Shown: one piece after another, positions 55,969 through 64,000 of the stretch | Numbering within the stretch: the stretch's first letter is position 1 | Layout: each line of letters opens with the position of its first letter | NCBI GenBank assembly: GCA_014284505.1 | Contig: JAAFYY010000001.1 | Location: 3,348,001 to 3,412,000, forward strand | Source of the DNA: Streptacidiphilus sp. 4-A2 | GTDB lineage: Bacteria; Actinomycetota; Actinomycetes; Streptomycetales; Streptomycetaceae | DNA length: 64,000 nucleotides | Direction: 5' to 3' | Notes under the pieces: model-generated | What the model saw: the letters and a program-made list of their open reading frames with translations, nothing else | The model's database searches: none | What the model was told of the DNA's origin: nothing | Program-made: the position numbers and the translations under genes

Positions 55969-56753
55969 ATGTCCCCCCGTCGTTCCATAGTCGTCGTCGC
56001 ACTCACCGCCCTGTCGACCGCTGTCCCGATGGCCGCCGCCACGGCCGCTGCCGCCCCGGTGGTGGCCCCGCTGGTCCAGGCCCCATGCAGGCGGTCCACG
56101 GCTCCGGAACCGTCCCGTTCTTCATCTCGCACGGCGGCGGCGTCCGCCACGCCAACGCGACCAGCACCAACTGGTCCGGCTACGCGGCGACCGGGTCGAC
56201 CTACACCAGCGTGAGCACCACGTTCACCGAGCCCAAGGTCACCTGCTCCTCCGGCGACCAGTACTCGTCCTTCTGGGTCGGCCTCGACGGATACAGCTCC
56301 GACTCGGTCGAGCAGACCGGCACCGAGGCCGACTGTGCCGGCAAGACCGCGGAGTACTCGGCCTGGATCGAGATGTACCCGGCCGACCCGGTCACCTACT
56401 CCAACACCGTCAAGCCTGGTGACGTGATCACCGAGACGGTCACCGAGGCGTCCAACAAGTACACCCTCACCCTGAAGGACACCACCGAGGGCTGGACCAA
56501 GACCACCACCAAGACCGAGAGCGGCCTCGCCCGTTCCTCCGCCGAGGTCATCGCCGAGGCCCCGTACTCCGGTGGGGTGCTCCCGCTGGCCAACTTCGGC
56601 ACGGTCACCTTCAACAACAACACCGTGAACGGCTCGAACCTGAGCTCGCTGTCCCCGACCGGGATCAACATGGCCTCGTCCTCGGGCGCCGCCGAGGCCA
56701 CGACCTCCGCGTTCTCCGGCGACTCGTTCTCCATCCAGTGGAACAGCAAGTAA
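55969..56753 (+). CDS. Secreted G1-family glutamic protease (eqolisin), frameshifted in signal
   Basis: ATG 55969 starts MSPRRSIVVVALTALSTAVP, a signal peptide. A shift near 56080 leads to MQAVHGSGTVPFF and the G1 domain: TSTNWSGYAATGSTYTSVS, FTEPKVTCSSGDQYSSFWVGLDG, SVEQTGTEADC, AEYSAWIEMYP (catalytic Glu region), VTYSNTVKPGDVITETV and the end SFSIQWNSK. It is about 261 residues, normal for bacterial eqolisins. G1 enzymes act at low pH and resist pepstatin. It lies 338 bp after the two neprosin genes, with its own promoter. Confidence 0.9.
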
Positions 56754-56856
56754 CAGCCGGCGAGCAGACCGGCGGCCCGCCGGCCGCCGGCCCGGTTGAT
56801 CCCGCTCCCGCCCGGCCCGCCCGGGCGGCCTGAGCGGATCCCCGTCCAGCCGCAAC

Positions 56857-56895
56857 CCTTCGCCCCGGTGGCCCAGTTGGCCACCGGGGCGAAGG
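56857..56895 (+). terminator. 17-bp perfect hairpin after the G1 protease
   Basis: Arms 56857-56873 and 56879-56895 (core CTTCGCCCCGGTGGCC) pair without mismatch around a 5-nt loop CAGTT, about 105 bp after the stop. A strong GC-type terminator. Confidence 0.75.
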
Positions 56896-57019
56896 CGGGC
56901 CGGGACCGTACGCACGGACCGCGGCAGCGGATGCGCGGCCCCGGCGGGGCACGCATCCCCTGCGTGTCCGCACGCGGCGCGGCTGCGGAGCACGCGTCCC
57001 CTGCGCGATACTGACTGCC

Positions 57020-58274
57020 ATGCGGGTTGCGGTGATGACGGCAGGTTCGCGCGGCGACGTGGCTCCCTATACCGGGCTCGGACACGCTCTGGCACAGGCC
57101 GGACACCAGGTCACCCTGGTCACCCACGCCCGCTTCGGGCCGCTCGCGGCCGCGGCCGGACTGGACTTCCACGCGCTGCCGGTCGACCCCGTGGCGGAGC
57201 TCCGCTCCGAGCGCGGACAGGCCCTGCACCGCAGCACCACCGGCGCCGGGAAGCTGCTCCGGGTGATCTCCCTGGCCCGCTCACTGATCGGCCGAATGGC
57301 CGACGACCTGCTCCAGGCCGCCCGCGGCAGCGACGTACTGCTGCTGTCCAGCTCGCTCGGCCCGATCGGCCACACCATCGCCGAAGGTCTCGGGCTGCCG
57401 AGCATGGGCGTGTACCTCCAACCGCTGGCCGCCACCGGCACGTTCGCCCCACCCGTGACCGGTACCCGCTCCTGGGGGCCGACCGGCAACCGGCTGGCCG
57501 GACTGGCCGTGAACGCCGCCGTGGACCAGATCTTCGCCGACACCGTCCGCGACCTCCAGGCCAGGCTCGGCCTTCCCCGCCGGCGACCGCGCGCCGCCCG
57601 CAGGGCCAGGGAGCACCAGGACTGGCCGGTCTACCACGGCTTCAGCCCGCTGGTGGTGCGCCGCCCCCACGACTGGCGCCCCGGGCTGCGGATCACCGGA
57701 TACTGGTGGCCGCATGTCCCGCCCCAGGCCGAACTCCCCTCCCGGCTGCGCGACTTCCTGGCCGCCGGACCGCCACCGGTCTTCGTCGGCCTCGGCAGCG
57801 CCACCGTCCCCGACCCCGAACGGCTGAGCCGGACCCTGGCCCGGGGCCTGCGCGCGCGCCGGGCTGCGCGGGGTGGTCCAACGCGGCTGGAGCGGGCTGT
57901 GCGCCGAGGACGACGACCTGATCACCGTCGACGAGGTGCCGCACCATCTGCTGTTCCCGCACCTGGCGGCGGTCGTCCACCACGCAGGCGCGGGCACCAC
58001 GGCCGCCGCACTGCACGCGGGCGTCCCCGCCGTCCCGCTCCCGGTGCAGTTCGACGCCGCCTTCTGGGGCGCCCGCCTCACCGCCCTGGGCGTGGCCCCC
58101 ACCGCGATCCCCCTGCGCCGGCTCACCGCCCCGGCCCTGACCACCGCCCTGGCGCAGATCACCGACGACCGCGGCTACACCACCCGCGCCCGCGCCCTGG
58201 CCGCCCGGATCCACCAGGAGGACGGCGCCCGCCCCGTTCTGGCCGCCCTGGACCGCCTCACCCCGCCGGACTAG
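57020..58274 (+). CDS. GT1-family glycosyltransferase (UGT/MGT type), frameshifted
   Basis: ATG 57020 begins MRVAVMTAGSRGDVAPYTGLGHALAQAGHQVTLVTH, the sterol-glucosyltransferase/MGT N-domain. The C-domain has FVGLGSATVPDPERL, then after a shift near 57870 LRGVVQRGWSGL, VDEVPHHLLFPHLAAVVHHAGAGTTAAALHAGVPAVPLP, the HAGAGTT nucleotide-sugar motif. It is about 418 residues. It transfers a sugar from a UDP- or TDP-donor to a lipid, macrolide or other aglycone. Downstream GGGACAAFW-like block is present as DAAFWGARL. No sugar biosynthesis genes adjoin. Confidence 0.88.
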
Positions 58275-58533
58275 CCCTCCTGCGCATCCATCAGAGCCCG
58301 CCCGCAGTGCGGTAGTAGAGCACCGAGCGCCCCGCTCTGGTTCCCGGCGACCGACTCCCGCGCCAAGTGGTCCCGGTTGCTGGGAGATGGGCGTCCGGCC
58401 AGCGGCGTTCGCCGGGGTGGGCCGATTATCAGCTGACTTCGCCGGAGGGGACACGCGGGTCTTCCCTTGGTTCGGCTCGGGCCGGATGCTTGGTCCCGGC
58501 GGTGACAACGGCGTCACCCCGATGGGGGGTGCC

Positions 58534-59451
58534 ATGGACTACCAGGCGCTGTTCAGTGAGATCGACCGGGCCGTCGAGCCGGCCCTGAGCAGTGGTCAGG
58601 TCGCTCAGTACATACCGGCCCTGGCCAAGGTCGATCCCGGCCGCTTCGGACTGGCGCTGGCCGAGGTCGACGCCACCACCGCGGCCCAGGGCACCGGGGA
58701 CTGGCTGGTCCCCTTCTCCATCCAGTCCCTGTCCAAGGTCTTCACGCTGGCCCTGGTCCTGGCTGCCGACGGCGACGCGCTGTGGGCCCGGGTGGGCCGG
58801 GAGCCGTCCGGCGCGCCCTTCAACTCCCTGGCGCAGCTGGAGCGCCAGCATGGCATCCCGCGCAATCCCTTCGTCAACGCCGGTGCGCTGGTGGTCACCG
58901 ACCGGCTGCTCACTCTCACCGGCGACGCCCGGGGCGCCCTGCGCGACTTCCTGCGCGACGAGTGCGGCAACGCCGCCGTCGACTTCGACCCCGTGGTCGC
59001 CGAATGCGAGAGCAGCCACGGACACCGCAACTCCGCCCTGGCCCATCTGCTCGCCGACTACGGCAGGCTCGACAACCCCGTCCCGGACGTCCTGGAGCAC
59101 TACTTCTGGCAGTGCTCGCTCACGATGAACTGCCGCGACCTGGCCCTGTCCGCGCGCTTCCTGGCCCGCCACGGCCTGCGTGCCGACGGGACCCGGCTGC
59201 TCACCCGCAGCGAGGCCAAGCGGGTCAACGCGGTGATGCTGATCGGCGGCACCTACGACGCCGCCGGCGAGTTCGCCCACCGGGTGGGGCTGCCCGCCAA
59301 GAGCGGGGTGGGCGGCGGCATCATCGCCGTGATCCCGGGCCGCAGTGTGCTGTGCACCTGGGGCCCGGCCCTGGACCGGCACGGCAACTCCACCGCCGGG
59401 ATCATCGCGCTGGACACGCTGACCACCCTCACCGGCTGGTCGGTCTTCTGA
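58534..59451 (+). CDS. glsA: Glutaminase A
   Basis: 305 residues, intact, from ATG 58534 (MDYQALFSEIDR, GGGGGG-rich binding site upstream); an upstream extension to 58387 is possible but not family-like. Landmarks are ADVDATT-like LAEVDATTAAQG, FSIQSLSKVFTLALVL with the SxxK nucleophile, GIPRNPFVNAGALVVTDRL, ECESSHGHRNSALAHLLADYG and AKSGVGGGIIAVIPG. It hydrolyses glutamine to glutamate and ammonia. In bacteria GlsA-type enzymes raise acid tolerance by releasing ammonia, which fits the acid-active proteases nearby. That link is inference. Confidence 0.93.
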   Translation: MDYQALFSEIDRAVEPALSSGQVAQYIPALAKVDPGRFGLALAEVDATTAAQGTGDWLVPFSIQSLSKVFTLALVLAADGDALWARVGREPSGAPFNSLAQLERQHGIPRNPFVNAGALVVTDRLLTLTGDARGALRDFLRDECGNAAVDFDPVVAECESSHGHRNSALAHLLADYGRLDNPVPDVLEHYFWQCSLTMNCRDLALSARFLARHGLRADGTRLLTRSEAKRVNAVMLIGGTYDAAGEFAHRVGLPAKSGVGGGIIAVIPGRSVLCTWGPALDRHGNSTAGIIALDTLTTLTGWSVF

Positions 59452-59497
59452 CCCCGGCCGGCCCCGGCCGGGCCCCGTCAGCCGCCGTCAGCCGCCG

Positions 59498-60484
59498 TCA
59501 GCCGGGCAGAACGGCGAGCCAGTCGGTCAGCAGCCGGCCCACCTCGCTGCGGCGCTCCTGCTGCACCCAGTGGCCGCAGCCGTCGAGCAGGTGGGAGGAG
59601 ACCAGGCCGGGCAGCGTGGTGGGGTAGGCGCGGATCGCGTCCGCCATCCAGGTGGTGGACGCGTCCAGGGTGCCGCCGATGAACAGGGACGGCTGGGTGA
59701 TCGGGGCGCCGTCGAAGTCGGCGAGATCCTCCCAGTCCCGGTCCATGTTCCGGTAGGGGGCCAGCGCGCCGGTCATGCCGGTGCGCTCGAACTCGGCGGC
59801 GTACGTGTCGAGGTCGTCCTCGCTGAGCCAGCCGGGCAGCGCTCCGGCCGGGAACCGCTCGCGCAGCGTGCCGCCCGGCGAGACGAAGTGCGGGTCCGGT
59901 GCCCCGGCCGCGGGCATGGTGTCGGCGGAGAAGGCGGCGTAGAAACCGGCCAGCCAGCCGCGGACATCGGGTTCGATCTCGGCCTCGGCGCGGCCCGGCT
60001 CCTGGAAGTAGGAGACATAGAACTCCTGGTCGCCCCCCATCGAAGCGAAGATCTCACTGGGCCGCGGCCCGCCGCGCGGGGCGTAGGGCACGCTCAGCAG
60101 TCCCACCGCGCGGAAGACGTCGGGACGCAGCAGCGCGGCGTTGGCGGCGATGGCCGAGCCCCAGTCGTGCCCGACGACGACCGCGGTCCGCTCGCCCAGG
60201 GCGTGCACCACCGCGACCGCGTCCGCCACCAGGTCGGGCATCCGGTACTCGGCCGGGTCGGCGGGCCTGGAGGAGCGGCCGTAGCCGCGCACGTCCACGG
60301 CCACCGCGCGGTAGCCGGCCGCGGCCAGCACCGGCAGCTGGTGGCGCCAGGAGTACCAGGACTCAGGGAACCCGTGCACCAGCAGCACCAGCGGCCCCTC
60401 CCCCTGCTCCACCAGGTGGATCCGGCCCGCCGGAGCGGGAACCGTCCGGTGCGTGGCCGCTGTGGTCCGGGTGGGGTGCGGCAT
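59498..60484 (-). CDS. Epoxide hydrolase-type alpha/beta hydrolase
   Basis: 328 residues, intact. LVHGFPESWYSWRHQLPVLA carries the oxyanion HGFP, VVVGHDWGSAIAANAAL has the nucleophile Asp, and LDGCGHWVQQE has the catalytic His. The cap-domain region MGGDQEFYVSYFQEPG and the Asp-rich LADFDGAPITQPSLFIGG fit the epoxide hydrolase-like family. It would open epoxides or act as an esterase/dehalogenase. The 3' end lies in a CGTCAGCCGC tandem repeat (59476-59505) that includes the stop. The start MPHPTRTTAATHR is preceded by GGAGGATCC. Confidence 0.92.
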   Translation of the reverse strand: MPHPTRTTAATHRTVPAPAGRIHLVEQGEGPLVLLVHGFPESWYSWRHQLPVLAAAGYRAVAVDVRGYGRSSRPADPAEYRMPDLVADAVAVVHALGERTAVVVGHDWGSAIAANAALLRPDVFRAVGLLSVPYAPRGGPRPSEIFASMGGDQEFYVSYFQEPGRAEAEIEPDVRGWLAGFYAAFSADTMPAAGAPDPHFVSPGGTLRERFPAGALPGWLSEDDLDTYAAEFERTGMTGALAPYRNMDRDWEDLADFDGAPITQPSLFIGGTLDASTTWMADAIRAYPTTLPGLVSSHLLDGCGHWVQQERRSEVGRLLTDWLAVLPG

Positions 60485-60723
60485 GGATCCTCCTGGGCTC
60501 GGACTGATGCGACCGGGCGCGCCGGGGTCGGCCGTCTGGGGGCGGTGCCCGGTTTGCGGGCCACCCTGGGAGTGCCCGGACTACGATCATGTCGCGGACG
60601 GCTCGGACAGCAGGAATTCTGTTGCTGCTTCTGCAAACCGGCCCCGGAGGGGCCGGACCTGGCGCCCGCGGCCTCCGCGCGGGCCCCGCGGCGGACCGGA
60701 CCACACCGAAGGAGAGCGGACGG

Positions 60724-61632
60724 ATGAGCACCCCTGCCCAGGAGGACCCCGCCCGGGGCTTCCGCCTCGACGCGTATCTGGCGCGCATCGGCTTTTCAGG
60801 ACCGGTCGGTGCCGACCTGGAGACGCTGACCGGGCTGCACCGGGCCCAGGCCATGTCGATCCCGTTCGAGAACCTCGACCCGGTGAACGGGATCGTGCCC
60901 TCCCTGGACCTCGACGACCTTCAGCGCAAGCTGGTCGAGGACCGGCGGGGCGGCTACTGCTACGAGCAGAACCTGCTGCTGGCCGCCGCCCTCCGGGCGA
61001 CCGGGCTGACGCTCCGCTACCTCACCGGCCGGGTCGTCCTCGGAACCGACCTCCCCGCGACCCGTCCGCGCACGCATATGGCCCTGCTGGTGGAGGTGCC
61101 CGGCCAGTCGGCCCGCTACCTCGCCGATGTCGGCTTCGGATCGATCGGCGCGCTCACCCGGCCTGTCCCGCTCACCCCCGACACCGAGCACCGGGCCGAC
61201 AACCGCCGCCACCGCCTGCTGCGGAGCAGCGACAACAACGGCAACAGCGGCAGCCGGGCCGGAGGGCTGGAGACCTGGACCCTCCAGGCGCACGGCCCCG
61301 ACGGCTGGGTCTCCCAGTACGTCTTCACCACCGAACCGGCCGAGCGCTCCGACATCGCCGTCGCCAACTGGTATGTCGCCACCTATCCCAACTCCCCCTT
61401 CAGCAAGCGCATGCACATCCAGCGCACCCGCCCGGACGGGCACTGGTCGCTCATCGGCACGGAACTGACCGTGACCCGGGCCGACGGCAGCACCGACATC
61501 CGCACCCTGACCGGTGACGAGATCCAGGAGTGCCTGGTCACCGGGATCGGGCTGCCGCGCTCGGAGGCGCTGCGCGCTCTGCTGAGCGGGCCGGCCGGCG
61601 CCGGCGGCGGCGCGAACACAGCAGGCGAATGA
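60724..61632 (+). CDS. Arylamine N-acetyltransferase family protein
   Basis: 302 residues, intact, from ATG 60724 with AAGGAGAGCGG upstream. The triad is visible: Cys in DRRGGYCYEQNLLLAAAL, His in RPRTHMALLVEV and Asp in YLADVGFGSIG. IPFENLDPVNG near the N-terminus is a family mark. These enzymes acetylate arylamines from acetyl-CoA; relatives such as RifF act as amide synthases. It lies 97 bp upstream of the cyclase-kinase genes on the same strand, so a link to their product is possible but unproven. Function by family only. Confidence 0.93.
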   Translation: MSTPAQEDPARGFRLDAYLARIGFSGPVGADLETLTGLHRAQAMSIPFENLDPVNGIVPSLDLDDLQRKLVEDRRGGYCYEQNLLLAAALRATGLTLRYLTGRVVLGTDLPATRPRTHMALLVEVPGQSARYLADVGFGSIGALTRPVPLTPDTEHRADNRRHRLLRSSDNNGNSGSRAGGLETWTLQAHGPDGWVSQYVFTTEPAERSDIAVANWYVATYPNSPFSKRMHIQRTRPDGHWSLIGTELTVTRADGSTDIRTLTGDEIQECLVTGIGLPRSEALRALLSGPAGAGGGANTAGE

Positions 61633-61729
61633 TAGATCAGATACGAACTAGTCAGCCTCAGGTGAGCTATTCTCAAGCACCGGTTTTCTCCCGGTCGCCC
61701 GGATCGGGCAATCCTAAGGGTGTGAACGG

Positions 61730-62899
61730 TTGGCTGACAGCGTCAGGATTTCCGAACGGCTAGCGCTGCCGAAGGACTCGGGTGCTCCGATCATCGCCTC
61801 GGCGCGGCACCGGCACGAATACGCCGTCCATGTGTGCACGGACGAACCCGACGCCATGGAGCGGATCCACGCCGAGATCGGCGGTCGGCGGGTGGCGCTG
61901 ATCACCGACGACTCGGTGGCCCCGCTGCATGCCCGGCGGCTCGCGGATCGGCTGACCGGTGCCGGGCTGGCTGTGGGGATGACCTCCTTCCCCGCCGGTG
62001 AGGCCAGCAAGAGCCTGAACACCGCGGCCCGGCTGCTGGACTGGCTGGCCGGCAGCGCGCTGGCCCGCCGGGACGTGGTGCTGGCGATGGGCGGCGGCGT
62101 GGTCATCGACACGGTCGGCTGGGTGGCCAGCGTGTATATGCGGGGAGTTCCCTATATCAATGTGCCCACCACATTGCTGGCGCATGTGGATGCGGCCCTG
62201 GGCGGAAAGGTCGCGGTCGACCACGCCTCCGCGAAAAACCTGATCGGCGCCTTCTACCAGCCCATGGCGGTCGTTTCGAATGTCGGTTATCTGGTCACGC
62301 TCGACCGCCGCCATCTGCGGGCCGGGCTGGCCGAGGCGATCAAGAAGGGCATCATCGCCTCGCCCGAGCTGTTCGAGCTGATCGAGCGGCAGCACGCCGA
62401 CATCCTCGCGGCCGACCCGGCGGCGACCGCGCGGCTGGTGCACGGGGCCAGTGTGATCAAATGCCAGCTGATCGCCAAGGACCCGTACGAGGACGATCTG
62501 CGGCGGCCGTTGAACTTCGGCCACACCGTCGGGCACGCGGTGGAGACGGTGGCCGGCTACGAGCATGTGCTGCACGGCGAGGCGGTCGCCTTCGGGATGG
62601 CGTGCGCCTCCCGGATCGCCGAACGGCGCGGACTGCTGCCGCCGGAGCTGCTGGAGCGGATCACCGGGCTGCTCGGCGAGGTCGGCCTGCCGGTGTTCCT
62701 CACCGACCTCCCGGTGCGGATCGATCCGGCGGAGACGCTCAGGGCGCTGGGGCAGATCCGCAAGATCCGCGACGGGCATCTGCGGTTCGTGCTCCCGGTG
62801 GGGCTCGGCGAGACGGTGATCGCCGACGATGTGACCGACGAGGAGATCCGCGCGGCGCTGACCGCCACCGCGGAGGGCCCCGGGGGCACCGATGACTGA
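61730..62899 (+). CDS. Dehydroquinate synthase-like sugar phosphate cyclase
   Basis: 389 residues, intact, probable TTG start at 61730 (AAGGG upstream). It has the NAD-binding GGGVVIDTVGWVASVYMRGVPYINVPTTLLAHVDAALGGKVAVD, KNLIGAFYQPMAVVSN, LRAGLAEAIKKGIIASPELFELIE and FGHTVGHAVETVAGYEHVLHGEAVAFGM with metal-binding His. Differences from canonical AroB (VGDLAG, GGKTG) and the PfkB neighbour instead of shikimate genes argue for a secondary cyclase such as a 2-epi-5-epi-valiolone, aminodehydroquinate or deoxyinosose type. The exact class is not decided. Its end overlaps the kinase start by 8 bp. Confidence 0.85.
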   Translation: MADSVRISERLALPKDSGAPIIASARHRHEYAVHVCTDEPDAMERIHAEIGGRRVALITDDSVAPLHARRLADRLTGAGLAVGMTSFPAGEASKSLNTAARLLDWLAGSALARRDVVLAMGGGVVIDTVGWVASVYMRGVPYINVPTTLLAHVDAALGGKVAVDHASAKNLIGAFYQPMAVVSNVGYLVTLDRRHLRAGLAEAIKKGIIASPELFELIERQHADILAADPAATARLVHGASVIKCQLIAKDPYEDDLRRPLNFGHTVGHAVETVAGYEHVLHGEAVAFGMACASRIAERRGLLPPELLERITGLLGEVGLPVFLTDLPVRIDPAETLRALGQIRKIRDGHLRFVLPVGLGETVIADDVTDEEIRAALTATAEGPGGTDD

Positions 62900-63800
62900 G
62901 CTGGATGTGCTGGTGGTGGGCGGGGTCGGCGTGGACATCACCGTCCGGGTCCCGCAGCTGCCGCTGCCCGCGCGGGAGACGATCAGGGTGCCGCCGATCC
63001 AGCAGTACGTCGGCCACACCGGCAACGGCGTGGCCCTGGGCTGCCACCACCTCGGCCTGCGGACGCACTTCGCGGATGTGATCGGCGACGACCCCGAGGG
63101 CGAGCTGGTCCGGGCCCGCTACGCCGGGACCGGGCTCTCCTTCGAGTACCGGTTCCACCCCAGCGGCACCCGGCGCAGCGTCAATCTGGTGGATCCGCAG
63201 GGGGCCCGGGTGTCGCTCTACGACGGCCGCCACCCGCCGGGCCTGACGGTGGACCCGGAGCTCTACCGGGGCGCGCTGGGCCGCACCCGGCATGTGCACG
63301 TGTCGCTCATCGACTGGGCCAGGCACGCCCTGGCGGAGGCCGCCGGCCAGGGGCTGTCCACCTCCACCGACCTGCACAACTGGGACGGCCGGGACGAGTA
63401 CCGCCAGGACTTCGCCTACGGCGCCGACCTGGTGTTCCTCTCGGCGGGGGCCATCGGCGACCGGATCGAGGAGGTCTGCGAGTCGATCCTGGCCAGGGGC
63501 CGGGCCAGGGCGGTGACCGTGATGGCGGGCGGCGCGGGGAGCTATCTGAAGCTGCCCGACCGGCCGCTGCGGCACATCCCCGCGACCGCGGTGCCCGCGG
63601 CGGAGGTGGTGGACACCAACGGCGCCGGGGACAGCTATGTGGCCGGCTTCCTCTACGCCCGGCTGTCCGGGCTGGACTGGGACAGCTGCGCCAGGGCGGG
63701 CTCGCTGGCCGGGGCGCACGCTGTCCGCTCGGCCGGCACCCACACCTCGTTCATCACCGCGCCGGAGCTGAACCGGGAACTGGGCCGGCCGGACAACTGA
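62892..63800 (+). CDS. PfkB/ribokinase-family sugar or cyclitol kinase
   Basis: 302 residues, intact. ATG 62892 is coupled to the cyclase stop. It starts LDVLVVGGVGVDITVRVPQLP; the second PfkB signature is VVDTNGAGDSYVAGFLYARLSG, with the catalytic Asp in GAGD. FHPSGTRRSVNLVDPQGARVSLYDGRH is a substrate-side region unlike classic ribokinases. It would phosphorylate a sugar or the cyclic product of the preceding enzyme. In acarbose-type pathways PfkB enzymes act as 7-kinases. Specificity cannot be read here. Confidence 0.9.
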   Translation: MTELDVLVVGGVGVDITVRVPQLPLPARETIRVPPIQQYVGHTGNGVALGCHHLGLRTHFADVIGDDPEGELVRARYAGTGLSFEYRFHPSGTRRSVNLVDPQGARVSLYDGRHPPGLTVDPELYRGALGRTRHVHVSLIDWARHALAEAAGQGLSTSTDLHNWDGRDEYRQDFAYGADLVFLSAGAIGDRIEEVCESILARGRARAVTVMAGGAGSYLKLPDRPLRHIPATAVPAAEVVDTNGAGDSYVAGFLYARLSGLDWDSCARAGSLAGAHAVRSAGTHTSFITAPELNRELGRPDN

Positions 63801-63801
63801 C

Positions 63802-64000
63802 CTACGCGGTAAGGCCGGTGCGGTCGGCGGTGAGGTGCTCACCGGCCAGCACCACGGTGTCCCGCGCGGTCACGCCGCGGGCCACGGTCGCGCCGGGCAG
63901 CACCACCGTCCGCTGCACCCGGGCCCCCGGCTCGATCCGGCAGCCCGGGTGCAGCACGCTCCGCTCGACCCGCGCGCCCGCCGGGAGGTCCACCCCGAGC
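63802..64000 (-). CDS. Sugar-phosphate nucleotidyltransferase-like protein, C-terminal part
   Basis: The gene runs off the right edge on the minus strand; its stop (63802) lies 2 bp from the kinase stop. The visible 65 residues are left-handed beta-helix repeats (GARVERSVLHPGC, GARVQRTVVLPGATV, GVTARDTVVLAGEHL), as in the C-terminus of glucose-1-phosphate or mannose-1-phosphate nucleotidyltransferases. The catalytic N-domain is not in the window. Together with the cyclase and kinase it suggests an NDP-activated cyclitol or sugar route. Confidence 0.7.
   Translation of the reverse strand, partial: LGVDLPAGARVERSVLHPGCRIEPGARVQRTVVLPGATVARGVTARDTVVLAGEHLTADRTGLTA

Noticed and set aside
58387..58533. 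Longer start for the glutaminase giving 49 extra residues
   Set aside because: The extension has no family similarity and a better-placed start with a G-rich binding site lies at 58534.
60724..64000. Ansamycin (AHBA) cluster suggested by an NAT-family protein, DHQ-synthase-like enzyme and kinase
   Set aside because: No AHBA synthase, oxidoreductase or polyketide synthase is visible, and the NAT protein looks like an ordinary arylamine acetyltransferase.

Overview
The window is about 72 percent GC with codon use and gene content typical of Streptomycetaceae: WhiB, many RsbW-type ATPases, a SigB/SigF-type sigma factor, AfsR/SARP, a WhiJ/BldB-type pair and a pSAM2-like integrative element. Several secreted proteases belong to acid-active families (S53, G1, neprosin), which would suit an acid-tolerant genus such as Streptacidiphilus; that is inference. 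Many genes are split by one- or two-base frameshifts, including genes expected to be intact, so most breaks look like sequencing or assembly indels. I report such genes as one feature and mark the shifts.

Layout. 1-10.8 kb (minus strand): a stress-signalling island with a sigma factor, STAS antagonist, two RsbW-like ATPases, a multi-HAMP hybrid histidine kinase, ANTAR-GAF and PAS-SpoIIE phosphatase modules and a WhiB protein, then the start of a secreted EEP-type hydrolase. 11-20 kb: a DinB-like protein, a GHL10 glycoside hydrolase, a deazaflavin oxidoreductase, an FAD monooxygenase-MarR operon, a K+ channel and a divergent LysR/SDR pair. 20-27.3 kb: a SARP-NB-ARC-TPR regulator followed by a 46-residue Tat-type secreted peptide, an oxidoreductase/TetR divergent pair, an SGNH hydrolase and a second TetR. 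27.6-39 kb: an S53 protease coupled to a secreted S8-like protein without a visible catalytic domain, a serine hydrolase, a methyltransferase, small accessory genes, a divergent MetAP/XRE pair and a divergent LysR/EamA pair.

39.03-50.55 kb is an 11.5-kb actinomycete integrative and conjugative element inserted in a SAM-dependent methyltransferase gene, whose two halves lie on either side. It carries a WhiJ/BldB-type pair, a KorSA-type GntR regulator, small conserved plasmid genes, an RDD membrane protein, an FtsK/TraB DNA translocase, a spread-like membrane protein, a RepSA-like HUH initiator and a large serine recombinase next to the right end. Joining the flanks across a shared GGCGG restores the host reading frame (LGGKTNF), and the joined element ends form a dyad expected of attP.

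51-64 kb: an XRE-TPR regulator diverges from two neprosin-family proteases, followed by a G1 glutamic protease. Then come a glycosyltransferase, glutaminase, epoxide hydrolase and arylamine N-acetyltransferase. At the right edge a sugar-phosphate-cyclase-like enzyme is translationally coupled to a PfkB kinase and faces a nucleotidyltransferase, which may be the border of a cyclitol-type biosynthetic cluster.
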